A stretch of 64,000 bases of DNA. It comes from an uncultured Arachnia sp. Lineage in GTDB: Bacteria; Actinomycetota; Actinomycetes; Propionibacteriales; Propionibacteriaceae. Under the pieces are notes generated by a model. That model worked only from the letters and a program-made list of their open reading frames with translations. It had not been told where the DNA came from and ran no database searches. The stretch is taken from contig CANLSH010000001.1 in assembly GCA_947493705.1 (NCBI GenBank), forward strand, positions 211,543 to 275,542, read 5' to 3'. Below are positions 55,832 through 64,000 of this stretch, in pieces. The translations under genes were made by a program, and so were the position numbers. Numbering within the stretch: position 1 is the first letter of the stretch; each line of letters opens with the position of its first letter.

Positions 55832-56688
55832 GCGTGCGCGTGCTGCGAGTGGGGCCGCTGGCCACCATCCAGGACCTTGGCCGTCCCGGATGGATGCACG
55901 TCGGGGTCTCGCCGTCAGGGGCGGCTGATCGCGAATCGCACCGCCTCGCAAACGCGCTGCTGGGCAATGACGCGGGAGCCGCCACCATCGAAGTCTTGCT
56001 CGGCGGCCTTGAGTTGGAGGCATTGGCACCCACATGGGTGGCTGTGACGGGGGCCGATTGCAGCTCCAAGGTGGACGGTCACAGGGTCGATTGGGCGGCC
56101 CCAGTTCCCCTGCGCACCGGGCAACGGCTAAGACTCGGCTGGGCATCCGTCGGGATCAGGGCATACGTCGCCTTCTCCGGCGGCGTGGATGTGGAGCCTG
56201 TGCTGGGTTCACGTTCGCGTGACACGCTCTCCGGCCTCGGACCTGAGCCTCTCCATACGGGCATGGTGCTCCCCGTCGGACCGGGGTTCTCACGTCCCGC
56301 CACCGACTTCGCACCGGCCCCGCGGCCCACCGGAGAGCAGCTGAACCTCAGGGCGCATAGCGGTCCACGCGCAGACTGGCTTGGCGGTGATCTCGCTGGA
56401 TCTTACTGGGTAATTGACTCGGACTCGGACCGGGTGGGGATCCGGTTGCAGGGTCCTCCCCTTTCACGGCATCCCTCGCGTGTGGGCAGTGAACTGCCCA
56501 GTGAGCCTCTGATCCGTGGCGCGGTGCAGCTGCCACCCTCCGGACTTCCCGTGGTATTCATGGCCGATCATCCGGTGACCGGCGGATACCCGGTGGTCGC
56601 CGTTCTGGATGACCGATCATGCGACCTCCTCGCGCAGGGCCGTCCCGGTCAAAGCCTCACCTTCCGCACCAGCGACGTGCGACGATGA
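55828..56688 (+). CDS. pxpC: 5-oxoprolinase subunit C
   Basis: This 286-residue KipA-like/allophanate hydrolase subunit 2-family protein starts at a GTG (55828) overlapping the pxpB stop. The signature VLRVGPLATIQDLGRPGWMHVGVSPSGAADR is clear, with LLGNDAGAATIEVLLGG and later MADHPVTGGYPVVAVL. Its stop overlaps the DNA ligase start by four bases, an unusual gene junction. Confidence 0.92.
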   Translation: MSVRVLRVGPLATIQDLGRPGWMHVGVSPSGAADRESHRLANALLGNDAGAATIEVLLGGLELEALAPTWVAVTGADCSSKVDGHRVDWAAPVPLRTGQRLRLGWASVGIRAYVAFSGGVDVEPVLGSRSRDTLSGLGPEPLHTGMVLPVGPGFSRPATDFAPAPRPTGEQLNLRAHSGPRADWLGGDLAGSYWVIDSDSDRVGIRLQGPPLSRHPSRVGSELPSEPLIRGAVQLPPSGLPVVFMADHPVTGGYPVVAVLDDRSCDLLAQGRPGQSLTFRTSDVRR

Positions 56689-57725
56689 CCCACATGCTTC
56701 CCCTGGAACTGCCTATCGCCCCGATGCTGGCGAAGTCCGTCGACGCCATCCCCTCCGGTGATTTCGCCCACGAACCCAAGTGGGATGGTTTCCGGTGCAT
56801 CGTCGCCCGGGATGATGACGACATCATCCTGGACAGCCGCGGCAAGAAGCCACTGACCCGCTACTTCCCCGAGCTCCTGCCGGCGATGGCAACTCTTCCG
56901 GAGCGCTGCATTCTCGACGGCGAGATCATCGTGCGCACTGGCGAAGCGGGCGCACAGCGCTTGTCGTGGGAACTGCTGAGTCAGCGCATCCACCCGGCAG
57001 AGAGCCGGATCACCAGGTTGGCGGAAGAGACACCAGCTGAATTTGTCTGCTTTGACGTCCTGGCCCTTTTCGATGACGATCTCACCAGCCAGCCGTGGCA
57101 GTGCCGCCGCCTCGTCCTGGAGGAGATCTTCCGCGCTGATCTTCACCCATCGCTGCACCTCAGCGCGGTCACCACCGACGAGAAGCTGGCCACCGAGTGG
57201 TTCACCCGCTTCGAGGGTGCAGGGCTCGATGGCATCGTCTCCAAGGCCCTCGGCGGCACCTACGAGCAGGGCAAACGGAGCATGCGCAAGGTCAAGCACA
57301 AGCGCACGGCCGAAGCCGTGGTGATCGGCTATCGCGTCGCAAAGAACGGTGACGGCGTCGGTTCACTGCTTCTGGGGATGTACGACGACGGCGCCCTCGT
57401 GCGGGTGGGTGGCATCGTCGGCTTCCCGCTGGCGATGCGTCGCGAGATGGTCACAGAACTTGCTCCGCTGGTGCTCGACGAGGTCGATCCCTCCCTCCTC
57501 TCGCCGCGAACGAGATTCTCGGCGGACCGGAACGAAGACTACGTCCCGCTGGAGCCGGCGCTCGTGGTGGAAGTGGCTTTCGATCAGTTGGAGGGGCGCC
57601 GATTCCGCCACGCCGTCACCTTCCTGCGATGGCGCCCAGACCGGGATCCGGCCTCGTGCCTCGTGGACCAGGTGGACGTGGCGCAGGCCTACGACCTGGC
57701 CGAGGTTTTCGCCACCCGCAACTGA
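56685..57725 (+). CDS. ATP-dependent DNA ligase, LigC type
   Basis: This 346-residue ligase has the nucleotidyltransferase core with the adenylated Lys32 in EPKWDGFR, DSRGKK, LDGEI, FVCFDVLAL and the DGIVSKALGG segment. The RKVKHKRTAEAVVIGYR stretch holds motif V and starts the OB domain, which ends LRWRPDRDPASC. No NHEJ nuclease or polymerase domain is present. LigC enzymes act in base-excision or backup repair in mycobacteria. Translation starts within the pxpC stop (ATGA), so it is coupled to a metabolic operon. Confidence 0.88.
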   Translation: MTHMLPLELPIAPMLAKSVDAIPSGDFAHEPKWDGFRCIVARDDDDIILDSRGKKPLTRYFPELLPAMATLPERCILDGEIIVRTGEAGAQRLSWELLSQRIHPAESRITRLAEETPAEFVCFDVLALFDDDLTSQPWQCRRLVLEEIFRADLHPSLHLSAVTTDEKLATEWFTRFEGAGLDGIVSKALGGTYEQGKRSMRKVKHKRTAEAVVIGYRVAKNGDGVGSLLLGMYDDGALVRVGGIVGFPLAMRREMVTELAPLVLDEVDPSLLSPRTRFSADRNEDYVPLEPALVVEVAFDQLEGRRFRHAVTFLRWRPDRDPASCLVDQVDVAQAYDLAEVFATRN

Positions 57726-57758
57726 TTCCCCTCGATGTGGATGGCGCGATCAGGGTCC

Positions 57759-58325
57759 TCAGCTCTGGGACACCCAGATACCGTCGTTGCTCCACTTCTC
57801 CGTCAGCGCATCCACGTCCTCAGGATTCACCGCAGCTGTCAGGTCCAGCAGCACTGTAGTGTCGAAGCCCGCGTCAAGAGCGTCGTGTGCCGTCGCCTTC
57901 ACACAGTGATCTGTCGCGAGGCCGCAGACGTCCACGGCGGCGACGCCATGTTCCTTCAGGAAATCCTCCAGGCTGATGTCGTCCTTGTCGTGGTCGGCAC
58001 CTTCGAAACCGGAGTAGGCGGCTGAGTACTCACCCTTGTCGAAGATGGCCGCGAACTCGCGGTATCCAAGATTGGGATGGAACTCCACGCCGGGAGTGCC
58101 CACCACGCAGTGTGGCGGCCACGAATCGACGAAGTCCGGCTCCTCACTGAAGTGGGCGCCCGGATCTATGTGGTGGTCACGGGTCGCCACGACGACGTCG
58201 TAGCCGTGATCCTCGGCGAGCAGATCGTCGATGGCTTCTGCCACCGCGGCACCGCCGGTGACCGCCAGGGAACCTCCCTCACAGAAATCGTTTTGGACAT
58301 CAACGACGATGAGTGCACGCGTCAC
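57759..58325 (-). CDS. pncA: Nicotinamidase/isochorismatase-family amidase
   Basis: This 188-residue hydrolase converts nicotinamide to nicotinate for NAD recycling. The catalytic triad Asp9 (IVVDVQNDF), Lys97 (FDKGEYSAAYSGF) and Cys141 (GLATDHCVKATA) and the metal-ligand stretch DHHIDPGAHF are all in place. The same fold covers pyrazinamidase of mycobacteria. It stands alone and is convergent with the ligase gene. Confidence 0.92.
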   Translation of the reverse strand: MTRALIVVDVQNDFCEGGSLAVTGGAAVAEAIDDLLAEDHGYDVVVATRDHHIDPGAHFSEEPDFVDSWPPHCVVGTPGVEFHPNLGYREFAAIFDKGEYSAAYSGFEGADHDKDDISLEDFLKEHGVAAVDVCGLATDHCVKATAHDALDAGFDTTVLLDLTAAVNPEDVDALTEKWSNDGIWVSQS

Positions 58326-58437
58326 GGGGTACTCCTTTTTGAGAACTCGAGAGTGATCAGTTCAGGCTCCACACTAGTCAGGACAGCGATACCGACGCAT
58401 ACCGCGAAGTTGGATCGAGCTAATTGGGGTCCGGCGT

Positions 58438-60111
58438 TCAGCGACGAGCGGCCGTCCACAGCTCTGTGGCGTGGTCCACGCCCGCCAATGACCTACCTGA
58501 CCCACCCATCATGCGGGCGAGCTCGGCCGGACGTTCGGTGTCCTCCAATTGCCGGACGTCGGCAGTGGTCACCTGCCCGTCGCTGGCTTTCGCCACCACG
58601 AAGTGCGCATCCGCGAACGCCGCGACCTGCGCCAAGTGGGTCACGACAATGACCTGCGACGTGTTCGCCAGACGCTGCAGCCGTCGCCCGATCTCCAGGC
58701 CGACGGCGCCGCCCACGCCCGCATCCACCTCGTCAAAAACGAATGTGTGCTCCGAGGACTCTCCAGCGAGCACAACTTCCAGTGCGAGCCTCACCCGGGA
58801 CAACTCCCCACCGGAAGCGACTTTTCCCAGTGGCGCGGGCGCGCTGCCCGGGTTGGCTGTGAACATGAGCTCGATACGATCCGCCCCGTGTGGGCCCATC
58901 TCACCCGGCGTGACATCGAAGACCAGAGTGGCGTGGGGCATGGCCAGTGCGGCCAGCTCCGTCTCCACCAGTACCGACAGCTGCTCCGAGGCTCGACGTC
59001 GATCCATCGAAATCTGCGAGGCGGCAGCGCTCAGGCTCGCATCCAGTTCCGCCACCCGAGCACGCAGCACATCAATGCGATCGTCCGATCCCTCCAGTCG
59101 CAACAACCGCTCACTGGCCTCCTGCCCCCACGCCAGGACGTCGTCGAGTCCGGGACCGTACTTGCGCATCAGGCCTGCCAGTTGGGCCCGTCGCTGCCCG
59201 ACAGCATCCAGCCTGACGGGATCTGACACAAGATCGGCGCTGTAGCTGGCCACAGCCGCCGCGACATCATCCACCAAGAACTGCGCCTCCTGGGCGCGCA
59301 GGGAAAGCTCTTCCGCGAGCTTGTCCTTCCCGGCCAGGCTGGAGAGTGTCTTGCGCGCCTCACCCAGAAGTCCGACGGCGCTGGGCACATCAAAATCGTC
59401 CTCGTCCCCGCTCAATGCTTTCTGCACAGCATCGGCGAGCTGACGCAGATCATCTGCATCCATCAGTCGGCTGGCTTCCGTGGAGAGTGCCTCGTCCTCG
59501 CCCGGCTCCGGCGCGACTGTGCTGATCTCCTCCACGCCAAATCGCAGCATGTCGATCTCGCGTGCCCTCACCGTCGCCTGCTCGACGAGCTCTGCGAGTT
59601 CGGCGATGGCCGCGCGCCGTTCGTTCCAGTCGCGCCGGTACTCCTGCAGTGTGGACGGGCGCGCCCAGGCATCCAGGATCTCGCGTTGCCGCTCGGGTGT
59701 GGCCAGCCGCTGCTGTTCGGACTGGCCGTGGATGGTGGCGAGTTCATTGAGCACCCCCGCGAGGGTGGAGACCGGCACCTGGCACCCACCGACGACTGCC
59801 TTGGACCTGCCATTGGCGCTCACTCGCCGCACCGTCACCAGCTCGTCGCCATCATCGACGTCGCCGCCGAGCTCAGCCACATCGGCCACCACACTGGCGG
59901 GCACCTGCCAGCGGCCCTCGACGAGTGCACGCTCGCTGCCGCGCCGCACCATGCCGGCATCGCCGCGGGCGCCGAGGAGTTGGCCTAGTCCGGCCACGAT
60001 CATGGTTTTGCCTGCACCGGTTTCGCCGGTCAGAGCAGTCAACCCCGGCCCGAGCTGCAGGGAGGCCTCATCCACCACCCCGAAGCCGGCGAGCCTGAGC
60101 TCAGTGAGCAT
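58438..60111 (-). CDS. recN: DNA repair protein RecN
   Basis: This 557-residue SMC-like ATPase acts in recombinational repair. It has the Walker A GETGAGKT (residues 29-36), long coiled-coil arms rich in Ala/Glu/Leu (about 160-350), and near the C terminus the signature KVASGGELSRVRLALEVVL and Walker B TFVFDEVDAGVGG. The Walker A Thr replaces the usual Ser. It overlaps the nadK stop by 11 bases, so tlyA-nadK-recN are one transcript. Confidence 0.94.
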   Translation of the reverse strand: MLTELRLAGFGVVDEASLQLGPGLTALTGETGAGKTMIVAGLGQLLGARGDAGMVRRGSERALVEGRWQVPASVVADVAELGGDVDDGDELVTVRRVSANGRSKAVVGGCQVPVSTLAGVLNELATIHGQSEQQRLATPERQREILDAWARPSTLQEYRRDWNERRAAIAELAELVEQATVRAREIDMLRFGVEEISTVAPEPGEDEALSTEASRLMDADDLRQLADAVQKALSGDEDDFDVPSAVGLLGEARKTLSSLAGKDKLAEELSLRAQEAQFLVDDVAAAVASYSADLVSDPVRLDAVGQRRAQLAGLMRKYGPGLDDVLAWGQEASERLLRLEGSDDRIDVLRARVAELDASLSAAASQISMDRRRASEQLSVLVETELAALAMPHATLVFDVTPGEMGPHGADRIELMFTANPGSAPAPLGKVASGGELSRVRLALEVVLAGESSEHTFVFDEVDAGVGGAVGLEIGRRLQRLANTSQVIVVTHLAQVAAFADAHFVVAKASDGQVTTADVRQLEDTERPAELARMMGGSGRSLAGVDHATELWTAARR

Positions 60112-61006
60112 CAAAGTGGCCCGTTCGTTTCCGCCACCCCTCAACGGGGAGGTCAAACTTCTTCACGAGTCTGGTGGTGAAGGGCTGCTCGGACAGACGC
60201 GCGATGCGCAGCGCGCGGTCATTCGTGGTGACGAGCACCACGTCGCCACACACCACTTCCACAGTGCGTCGGCCGTCACACCAGATGACGCCCCGGCTCT
60301 GGGCGTCACACAGATCAAGCTGAACTTCCGAGGAGGGCGCCAGCACCATGGGGCGATTGAACAAAGCATGCGCGGACAAGGGCACCAACAGCATCGCCTG
60401 CACGGCTGGCCAGACCACAGGCCCGCCGGCGCTGAAGGCGTAGGCTGTGGAACCCGACGGGGTGGCCACCAGCACGCCATCGCAACCCCACCGCGACAGC
60501 GGTTTTTCGTCAACGCTCACCAGGACGTTCAGCATCCGCTCGCGAGCGAGTTTTTCGAGCGAGACCTCATTGACAGCGAAGGACTGCCACTTCGGTGCGC
60601 CCTCGGTGTCGAACACCTGTACCTGAAGAACAATCCGCTCCTCCACCTGGTACTGGCGCGAGATGACGGCCTGGTGGAGGGAATGGACGTCCGAGGTTTC
60701 CAGCTCAGCGAGGAAACCGACGTGACCAAGATTGACGCCCAGCAGCGGCACTCCCAGGGGTTGTCCCCACTCGGCTGCGCGCAGCATTGTTCCATCGCCA
60801 CCAAAAACGACAGCCAGCTCCGCGGCCTGGGCGTCGGCTGGTTCGATCCTGGCCCCGGGCACGGCCGCTCGCATCCGGTCCACGTCATCGGGAAAGGTCA
60901 GAATCTCAAAGCCAGCGGCCTGCATACGCGCGGTGAACTGCGCGGCGGCACTCAGTGCTTCGGCGCGCTCTGGGTGCACAAGGACGGCAATGCTTCGGGT
61001 TTCCAC
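60101..61006 (-). CDS. nadK: NAD kinase
   Basis: This 301-residue enzyme phosphorylates NAD to NADP with ATP or polyphosphate. The GGDGT motif at residues 69-73 is in LAVVFGGDGTMLRAA; LGVNLGHVGFLAE and the C-terminal DGVLVATPSGSTAYAFSAGGPVV hold the nucleotide-binding segments. It lies nine bases after tlyA and overlaps recN. Confidence 0.95.
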   Translation of the reverse strand: METRSIAVLVHPERAEALSAAAQFTARMQAAGFEILTFPDDVDRMRAAVPGARIEPADAQAAELAVVFGGDGTMLRAAEWGQPLGVPLLGVNLGHVGFLAELETSDVHSLHQAVISRQYQVEERIVLQVQVFDTEGAPKWQSFAVNEVSLEKLARERMLNVLVSVDEKPLSRWGCDGVLVATPSGSTAYAFSAGGPVVWPAVQAMLLVPLSAHALFNRPMVLAPSSEVQLDLCDAQSRGVIWCDGRRTVEVVCGDVVLVTTNDRALRIARLSEQPFTTRLVKKFDLPVEGWRKRTGHFDAH

Positions 61007-61015
61007 TGCTCCAGC

Positions 61016-61732
61016 CTATCGAGTCAGACGTACAAAGAATTCGACGTTGCCCGCTGCCCCCGGCAGGGTGCTTTCCGCCTGCCAGTCGCTGACCCACCCG
61101 AGTTGAGCGGCTGCAGCCACCACGCCATCCACCGCCGAGCGCCGCAGAGAGTGGTCTTTGACCACACCACCGGCGCCCAGATGTTCCCGCCCAACCTCGA
61201 ACTGGGGCTTGACCAATAGCAAAGCCTTCCCGCTGTCCGTCAGTACGGCCAGCATCGGCTTCAGAACCAGTGTCAGGGAAATGAAGGAGAGGTCGGCGAC
61301 GACGAGGTCAACCTGCTCACCGTCAAGATCGTCGATCTCCAAGTCACGAAGATTGAGACCTTCCCGAACAACAACCCTCGGGTCCCGTCGCAGCTCCTCC
61401 GCGAGCTGGGCATGCCCGACGTCCACTGCAAAGACTCGCTGCGCACCCCGATCCAGACAGACCGCCGTGAATCCCCCCGTACTCGCGCCCGCGTCGAGCA
61501 CACGGCTCGGAACCCGGGTCCCCGATGCGTCCAGAGCCCCGAGCAGTTTGTGTGCAGCGCGCGAGACCCAGGCATCGGCGGTCGTCTCCACCACTGAGTT
61601 CGGCATGACCTGGTGGGAGGCAGTGTTGACCTCCACCCCATCAACGGTCACACGACCCTCCCGGATGAGACCTGCGGCCTGATTCCTCGAGCGAGCGAGG
61701 CCGCGCGCCACGAGTGCCAGGTCCAGTCTCAT
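61016..61732 (-). CDS. tlyA: TlyA-family rRNA 2'-O-methyltransferase
   Basis: This 238-residue protein has an N-terminal S4 RNA-binding domain (RLDLALVARGLARSRNQAAGLIREGRV) and a Rossmann methyltransferase core, VLDAGASTGGF at residues 78-88. KPQFEVGREH provides the later catalytic Lys/Glu region. TlyA adds 2'-O-methyl groups to 16S/23S rRNA cytidines at the site of capreomycin action in mycobacteria. It overlaps the small gene upstream by four bases. Confidence 0.92.
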   Translation of the reverse strand: MRLDLALVARGLARSRNQAAGLIREGRVTVDGVEVNTASHQVMPNSVVETTADAWVSRAAHKLLGALDASGTRVPSRVLDAGASTGGFTAVCLDRGAQRVFAVDVGHAQLAEELRRDPRVVVREGLNLRDLEIDDLDGEQVDLVVADLSFISLTLVLKPMLAVLTDSGKALLLVKPQFEVGREHLGAGGVVKDHSLRRSAVDGVVAAAAQLGWVSDWQAESTLPGAAGNVEFFVRLTR

Positions 61733-61962
61733 CTCCGGTGTGCCATACCGGGTATTTCGGGCTGCGGAATATCGGAAGCATTCTGCAGTACCGCCGACAG
61801 GACCTGTTGCACTTCATCCAGTCGTTGCAGTTGTTCCGCCACTGGCAGATCAACGATGTCGTCCACTGAGGCCATCGCCTCATAAATCGCTCGTTGACGG
61901 CGCGCGCCCGAGGAAGCCGCGGATCCGGGACTGGGAGTGCTGGGGGTGGGTGCGGAGCTCAT
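61729..61962 (-). CDS. Small conserved protein between tlyA and the HAD gene
   Basis: This 77-residue protein starts MSSAPTPSTPSPGSAASSG (low complexity) and then has DLPVAEQLQRLDEVQQVLSAVLQ, a likely amphipathic helix. It overlaps the HAD gene upstream and tlyA downstream by four bases each. A small gene at this position also occurs in mycobacteria, but its family function is unknown. Confidence 0.65.
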   Translation of the reverse strand: MSSAPTPSTPSPGSAASSGARRQRAIYEAMASVDDIVDLPVAEQLQRLDEVQQVLSAVLQNASDIPQPEIPGMAHRR

Positions 61963-62951
61963 GGGAGCTGCTCCAGATGCGTCGGGACGTCGCCAGCGTC
62001 GGCGCCAAGCTCCCACACGGCATGCAGGAGAGCTCGGAGGGCGTCCAGTTGCTCCTCCACGCCTCTCGTCTCTGTGAGAAGTGAGGCTTCACCGGCCTTC
62101 ACGTGAATCACCTGTCGGCCACAGTTGACGCGAGTGTCATCGACGACCTCCACGTTGTGGGCTGGCTGCAGGAGGGCTGCGACATCCCAACCGATGTGGG
62201 TGGGCCGAGCAGTGGGTTCTGCGTCAAGAAGGTCCATCTTGCCGTGGGCACCGGTGAAGACGAACAGCGAGTCCATACCCACCGCGTTGGCGCCCATGAC
62301 GTCGGTGTCCAGTCTGTCCCCCACGAAAATGGGATGCTCAGCTCCGAGGCGCCGGACCGTCTCGTCCAGAAGGGGGCGGAACGGCTTGCCGGCGACCTTG
62401 GGATCCACATCCACACACGTTCGAATCACCGCCACTTGGGCCCCACAGCCCGGCAGGATTCCTCGTTCAGTGGGACGCGTCATGTCAGGATTCGTGGCAT
62501 ACCAGTGTGCGCCGTTCTGAACGGCAATGGCTCCCAGTTCCAACAGTTGCCAATCCAGCGTGGGATGGTATCCCTGCACGACGGCGCTCGGCTCATCCTC
62601 CAGTGATGACACGGGTTCGAATCCGCCCTCTCGAAGCTGTTTCGCCAAGGCGTCAGTTCCGACGACGAGAATGCGAGTACCTGCTGGGAGATCCGCCTGC
62701 AGCATCCGCACCGTTGCCTGGGTGCTGTTGACCACATCGGTGACCGTGGCCGCAATGCCGAGATCTTCCAGATGCGCAGCCACAGTGGCTGGTGTACGTG
62801 CAGCATTGTTGGTGACGAATCCGACATGCACTCCCGTGGAGCGCAGCTCGGACAATGCCTCCGCTACGCCGTCAATCACCATCGGGCCCAAGTAGATCAC
62901 ACCATCAAGATCGAACAGCGCGGCGTCGTATGCATCAACCAGGCGGGTCAT
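61959..62951 (-). CDS. HAD-IIA family phosphatase
   Basis: This 330-residue NagD-like phosphatase has DLDGVIY with nucleophile Asp14 and Asp16, FVTNNAARTP, and GDRLDTDVMGANAVGMDSLFVFTG as the late acid motif. The substrate is not known; candidates are nucleotides or p-nitrophenyl phosphate-like metabolites. About 70 C-terminal residues beyond the HAD core are unusual for NagD and lack known motifs. The gene overlaps the upstream TPR-like gene by four bases. Confidence 0.85.
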   Translation of the reverse strand: MTRLVDAYDAALFDLDGVIYLGPMVIDGVAEALSELRSTGVHVGFVTNNAARTPATVAAHLEDLGIAATVTDVVNSTQATVRMLQADLPAGTRILVVGTDALAKQLREGGFEPVSSLEDEPSAVVQGYHPTLDWQLLELGAIAVQNGAHWYATNPDMTRPTERGILPGCGAQVAVIRTCVDVDPKVAGKPFRPLLDETVRRLGAEHPIFVGDRLDTDVMGANAVGMDSLFVFTGAHGKMDLLDAEPTARPTHIGWDVAALLQPAHNVEVVDDTRVNCGRQVIHVKAGEASLLTETRGVEEQLDALRALLHAVWELGADAGDVPTHLEQLP

Positions 62952-64000
62952 TCCGAGTCCTCGCGTCCACTCTCGAGAGCCTGGGAGCTTTCCGGCCCCG
63001 GCTCTCCGGCTGCGTCATTCACATCGCTGTCCGGCGCTCGCTCACCTTCGACAGTTTCGCTGTCGGAGGTCGCTTCGGCGACAGGAGAGTCTTCAGCGTC
63101 GGAAGGATCCTCACGCTCCAGCTCCATGCTGTCGGGAAGGGTGACACCCTCCAGGCTGGCAATCCGGTCTGCTGTGTCCAAGTCCCCGGAAACATCGAGC
63201 CCAGAAGCATCATTGAACCAGTGCAGAGCGGGTTCCGTGCTGCCGCTCTCCTCCAGAAAATTGGCGTAGGCATAGCGCAACCGAGCCTGTGACTCGCGTG
63301 AACCAATTCGCTCAGTAATGGCAGCTTTCAGAAGACGGAGAGCCTCGTCCCGTTGGCCGAGGTCGTCACGGGCGCCCGCCTCCACCAGCAGGCATTCAGC
63401 ACGCAGGACGCCGTCCTGGGGCTTGATGCTGGCGAGCGTCTCCAGCGCTTCGCGCGGTTTGCCCAGAGCCCGCTCGCAATCAGCGATCACCGGAATGAGC
63501 TCATCACCGCCACTCATCCGACGAATGGCACGGTATTCACGCAGTGCAACGTCAAAGTGACCGGCCGCATATGCAGTTTCTGCCGCCGCTTCCCGGACCA
63601 CCGGAAGTCGACCAGCCCGGCGACGGGCCGCCTCAGCGTGCTTGAAGGCTAGCTCTGGATCGATGTCGATGAGTTCCCCGGCAGCGAGAATGTGGGCGCC
63701 CACAGTGTGCGCAAGCTCCTTCGGAAGTCCCTTCATCTCGGCCCGAACCGGGAATGGCAGCGCCTTCTCATTGAAGTCCTCGGGTGTTGGCGGCTCATCT
63801 GCTGCAGCTGCCGTTCCTGGTTTCGCTACGTAGACCTCATCAGCATCCCGGAACCTGCGTTCGTTGGTATCACCTCCGGTGTAGGGACGGCCGGGTCCAC
63901 GGTAGCCACCTTCACGGCGGTCACCGGAACCACGACGATCATCAGATCGGCCTTGGTAGCCACCCTCACGGCGATCGTCCGAGCGGCCGCGTCCCTGGTA
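62948..64000 (-). CDS. TPR-like protein with RG-rich N terminus, 5' end outside the window
   Basis: The frame is open from the stop at 62948 to the window edge, 351 codons without a start, so the N terminus is missing. The first visible residues are low-complexity and charged, with repeats of D-D-R-R-E-G-G-Y-Q/R-G. A helical TPR-like region follows (AHTVGAHILAAGELIDIDPELAFKHAEAARR and later DEALRLLKAAITERIG). The C-terminal 60 residues are acidic and Ser-rich. A similar gene precedes the HAD-tlyA genes in other actinobacteria. Function unknown. Confidence 0.75.
   Translation of the reverse strand, partial: YQGRGRSDDRREGGYQGRSDDRRGSGDRREGGYRGPGRPYTGGDTNERRFRDADEVYVAKPGTAAAADEPPTPEDFNEKALPFPVRAEMKGLPKELAHTVGAHILAAGELIDIDPELAFKHAEAARRRAGRLPVVREAAAETAYAAGHFDVALREYRAIRRMSGGDELIPVIADCERALGKPREALETLASIKPQDGVLRAECLLVEAGARDDLGQRDEALRLLKAAITERIGSRESQARLRYAYANFLEESGSTEPALHWFNDASGLDVSGDLDTADRIASLEGVTLPDSMELEREDPSDAEDSPVAEATSDSETVEGERAPDSDVNDAAGEPGPESSQALESGREDSE

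Noticed and set aside
59480..61219. 579-codon plus-strand frame across recN, nadK and tlyA
   Set aside because: Three well-defined genes occupy the minus strand; the frame crosses their boundaries and has no homologous features.
62611..62630. GGTTCGAATCC, a tRNA T-loop-like sequence
   Set aside because: It lies inside the HAD-IIA phosphatase gene in frame, and no acceptor, D or anticodon stem can be built around it.

Overview
The window looks like chromosome from a G+C-rich actinobacterium, most likely in or near the Propionibacteriaceae. The evidence is gene order and content: rimP-nusA-ylxR-infB-rbfA-truB-ribF, pafB-pafC-tatA-tatC-helY, and pyrG-nudix-xerD-parA-scpA-scpB-rluB beside recN-nadK-tlyA. 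I see no rRNA, tRNA, CRISPR array, prophage or insertion sequence. The genus is inference.

Layout. 1-7.5 kb: the 3' end of a Na+/H+ antiporter, then small enzymes (methyltransferase-like, two GNATs, SDR, peptidase E), RNase J, and an AbiEi/DUF559-type protein with a damaged or unusual start. 7.6-11.4 kb: dapB, pnp and rpsO with hairpin terminators. 11.5-16 kb: an accessory block (a GNAT and a 1141-residue secreted heparinase-like lyase with a two-unit C-terminal domain) between rpsO and ribF. 16-23.2 kb: ribF-truB-rbfA-infB-ylxR-nusA-rimP, a translation/transcription operon read on the minus strand. 23.4-26.9 kb: a histidine phosphatase, a DUF4439-type Tat lipoprotein and proS. 27.1-32.6 kb: a flotillin/NfeD-like module with a multi-pass acyltransferase-like protein, a DUF1648-type protein and an AGE-family sugar isomerase, with dispersed repeats. 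32.8-36.4 kb: ilvBNC with a readable attenuation leader. 36.4-46.4 kb: a small membrane protein, a HIT protein, hisF, helY-type helicase, lipid kinase, tatC, tatA, a small membrane protein, pafC and pafB, then divergent gluQ. 46.5-54.4 kb: an FKBP lipoprotein, then rluB-scpB-scpA-RHH protein-parA-xerD-nudix-pyrG. 54.4-57.7 kb: pxpABC overlapping a LigC-type DNA ligase. 57.7-64 kb: nicotinamidase, recN, nadK, tlyA, a small protein, a HAD phosphatase, and a TPR-like protein whose start lies beyond the window.

Most genes are tightly packed, many with 4-base stop/start overlaps that imply translational coupling. The content is largely housekeeping. The most informative non-routine signals are the ilvB leader (a ten-codon peptide with a Leu-Val-Ile run, a hairpin and a T-tailed terminator), the secreted lyase with its Cys/Trp repeat domain, the AbiEi/DUF559 protein whose N-terminal domain is encoded upstream of any in-frame normal start codon, a family of TTGAGTAG/GGTTTCGAC intergenic repeats, and a perfect 36-base palindrome downstream of ilvC. 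I found no convincing new multigene defence or mobile system.
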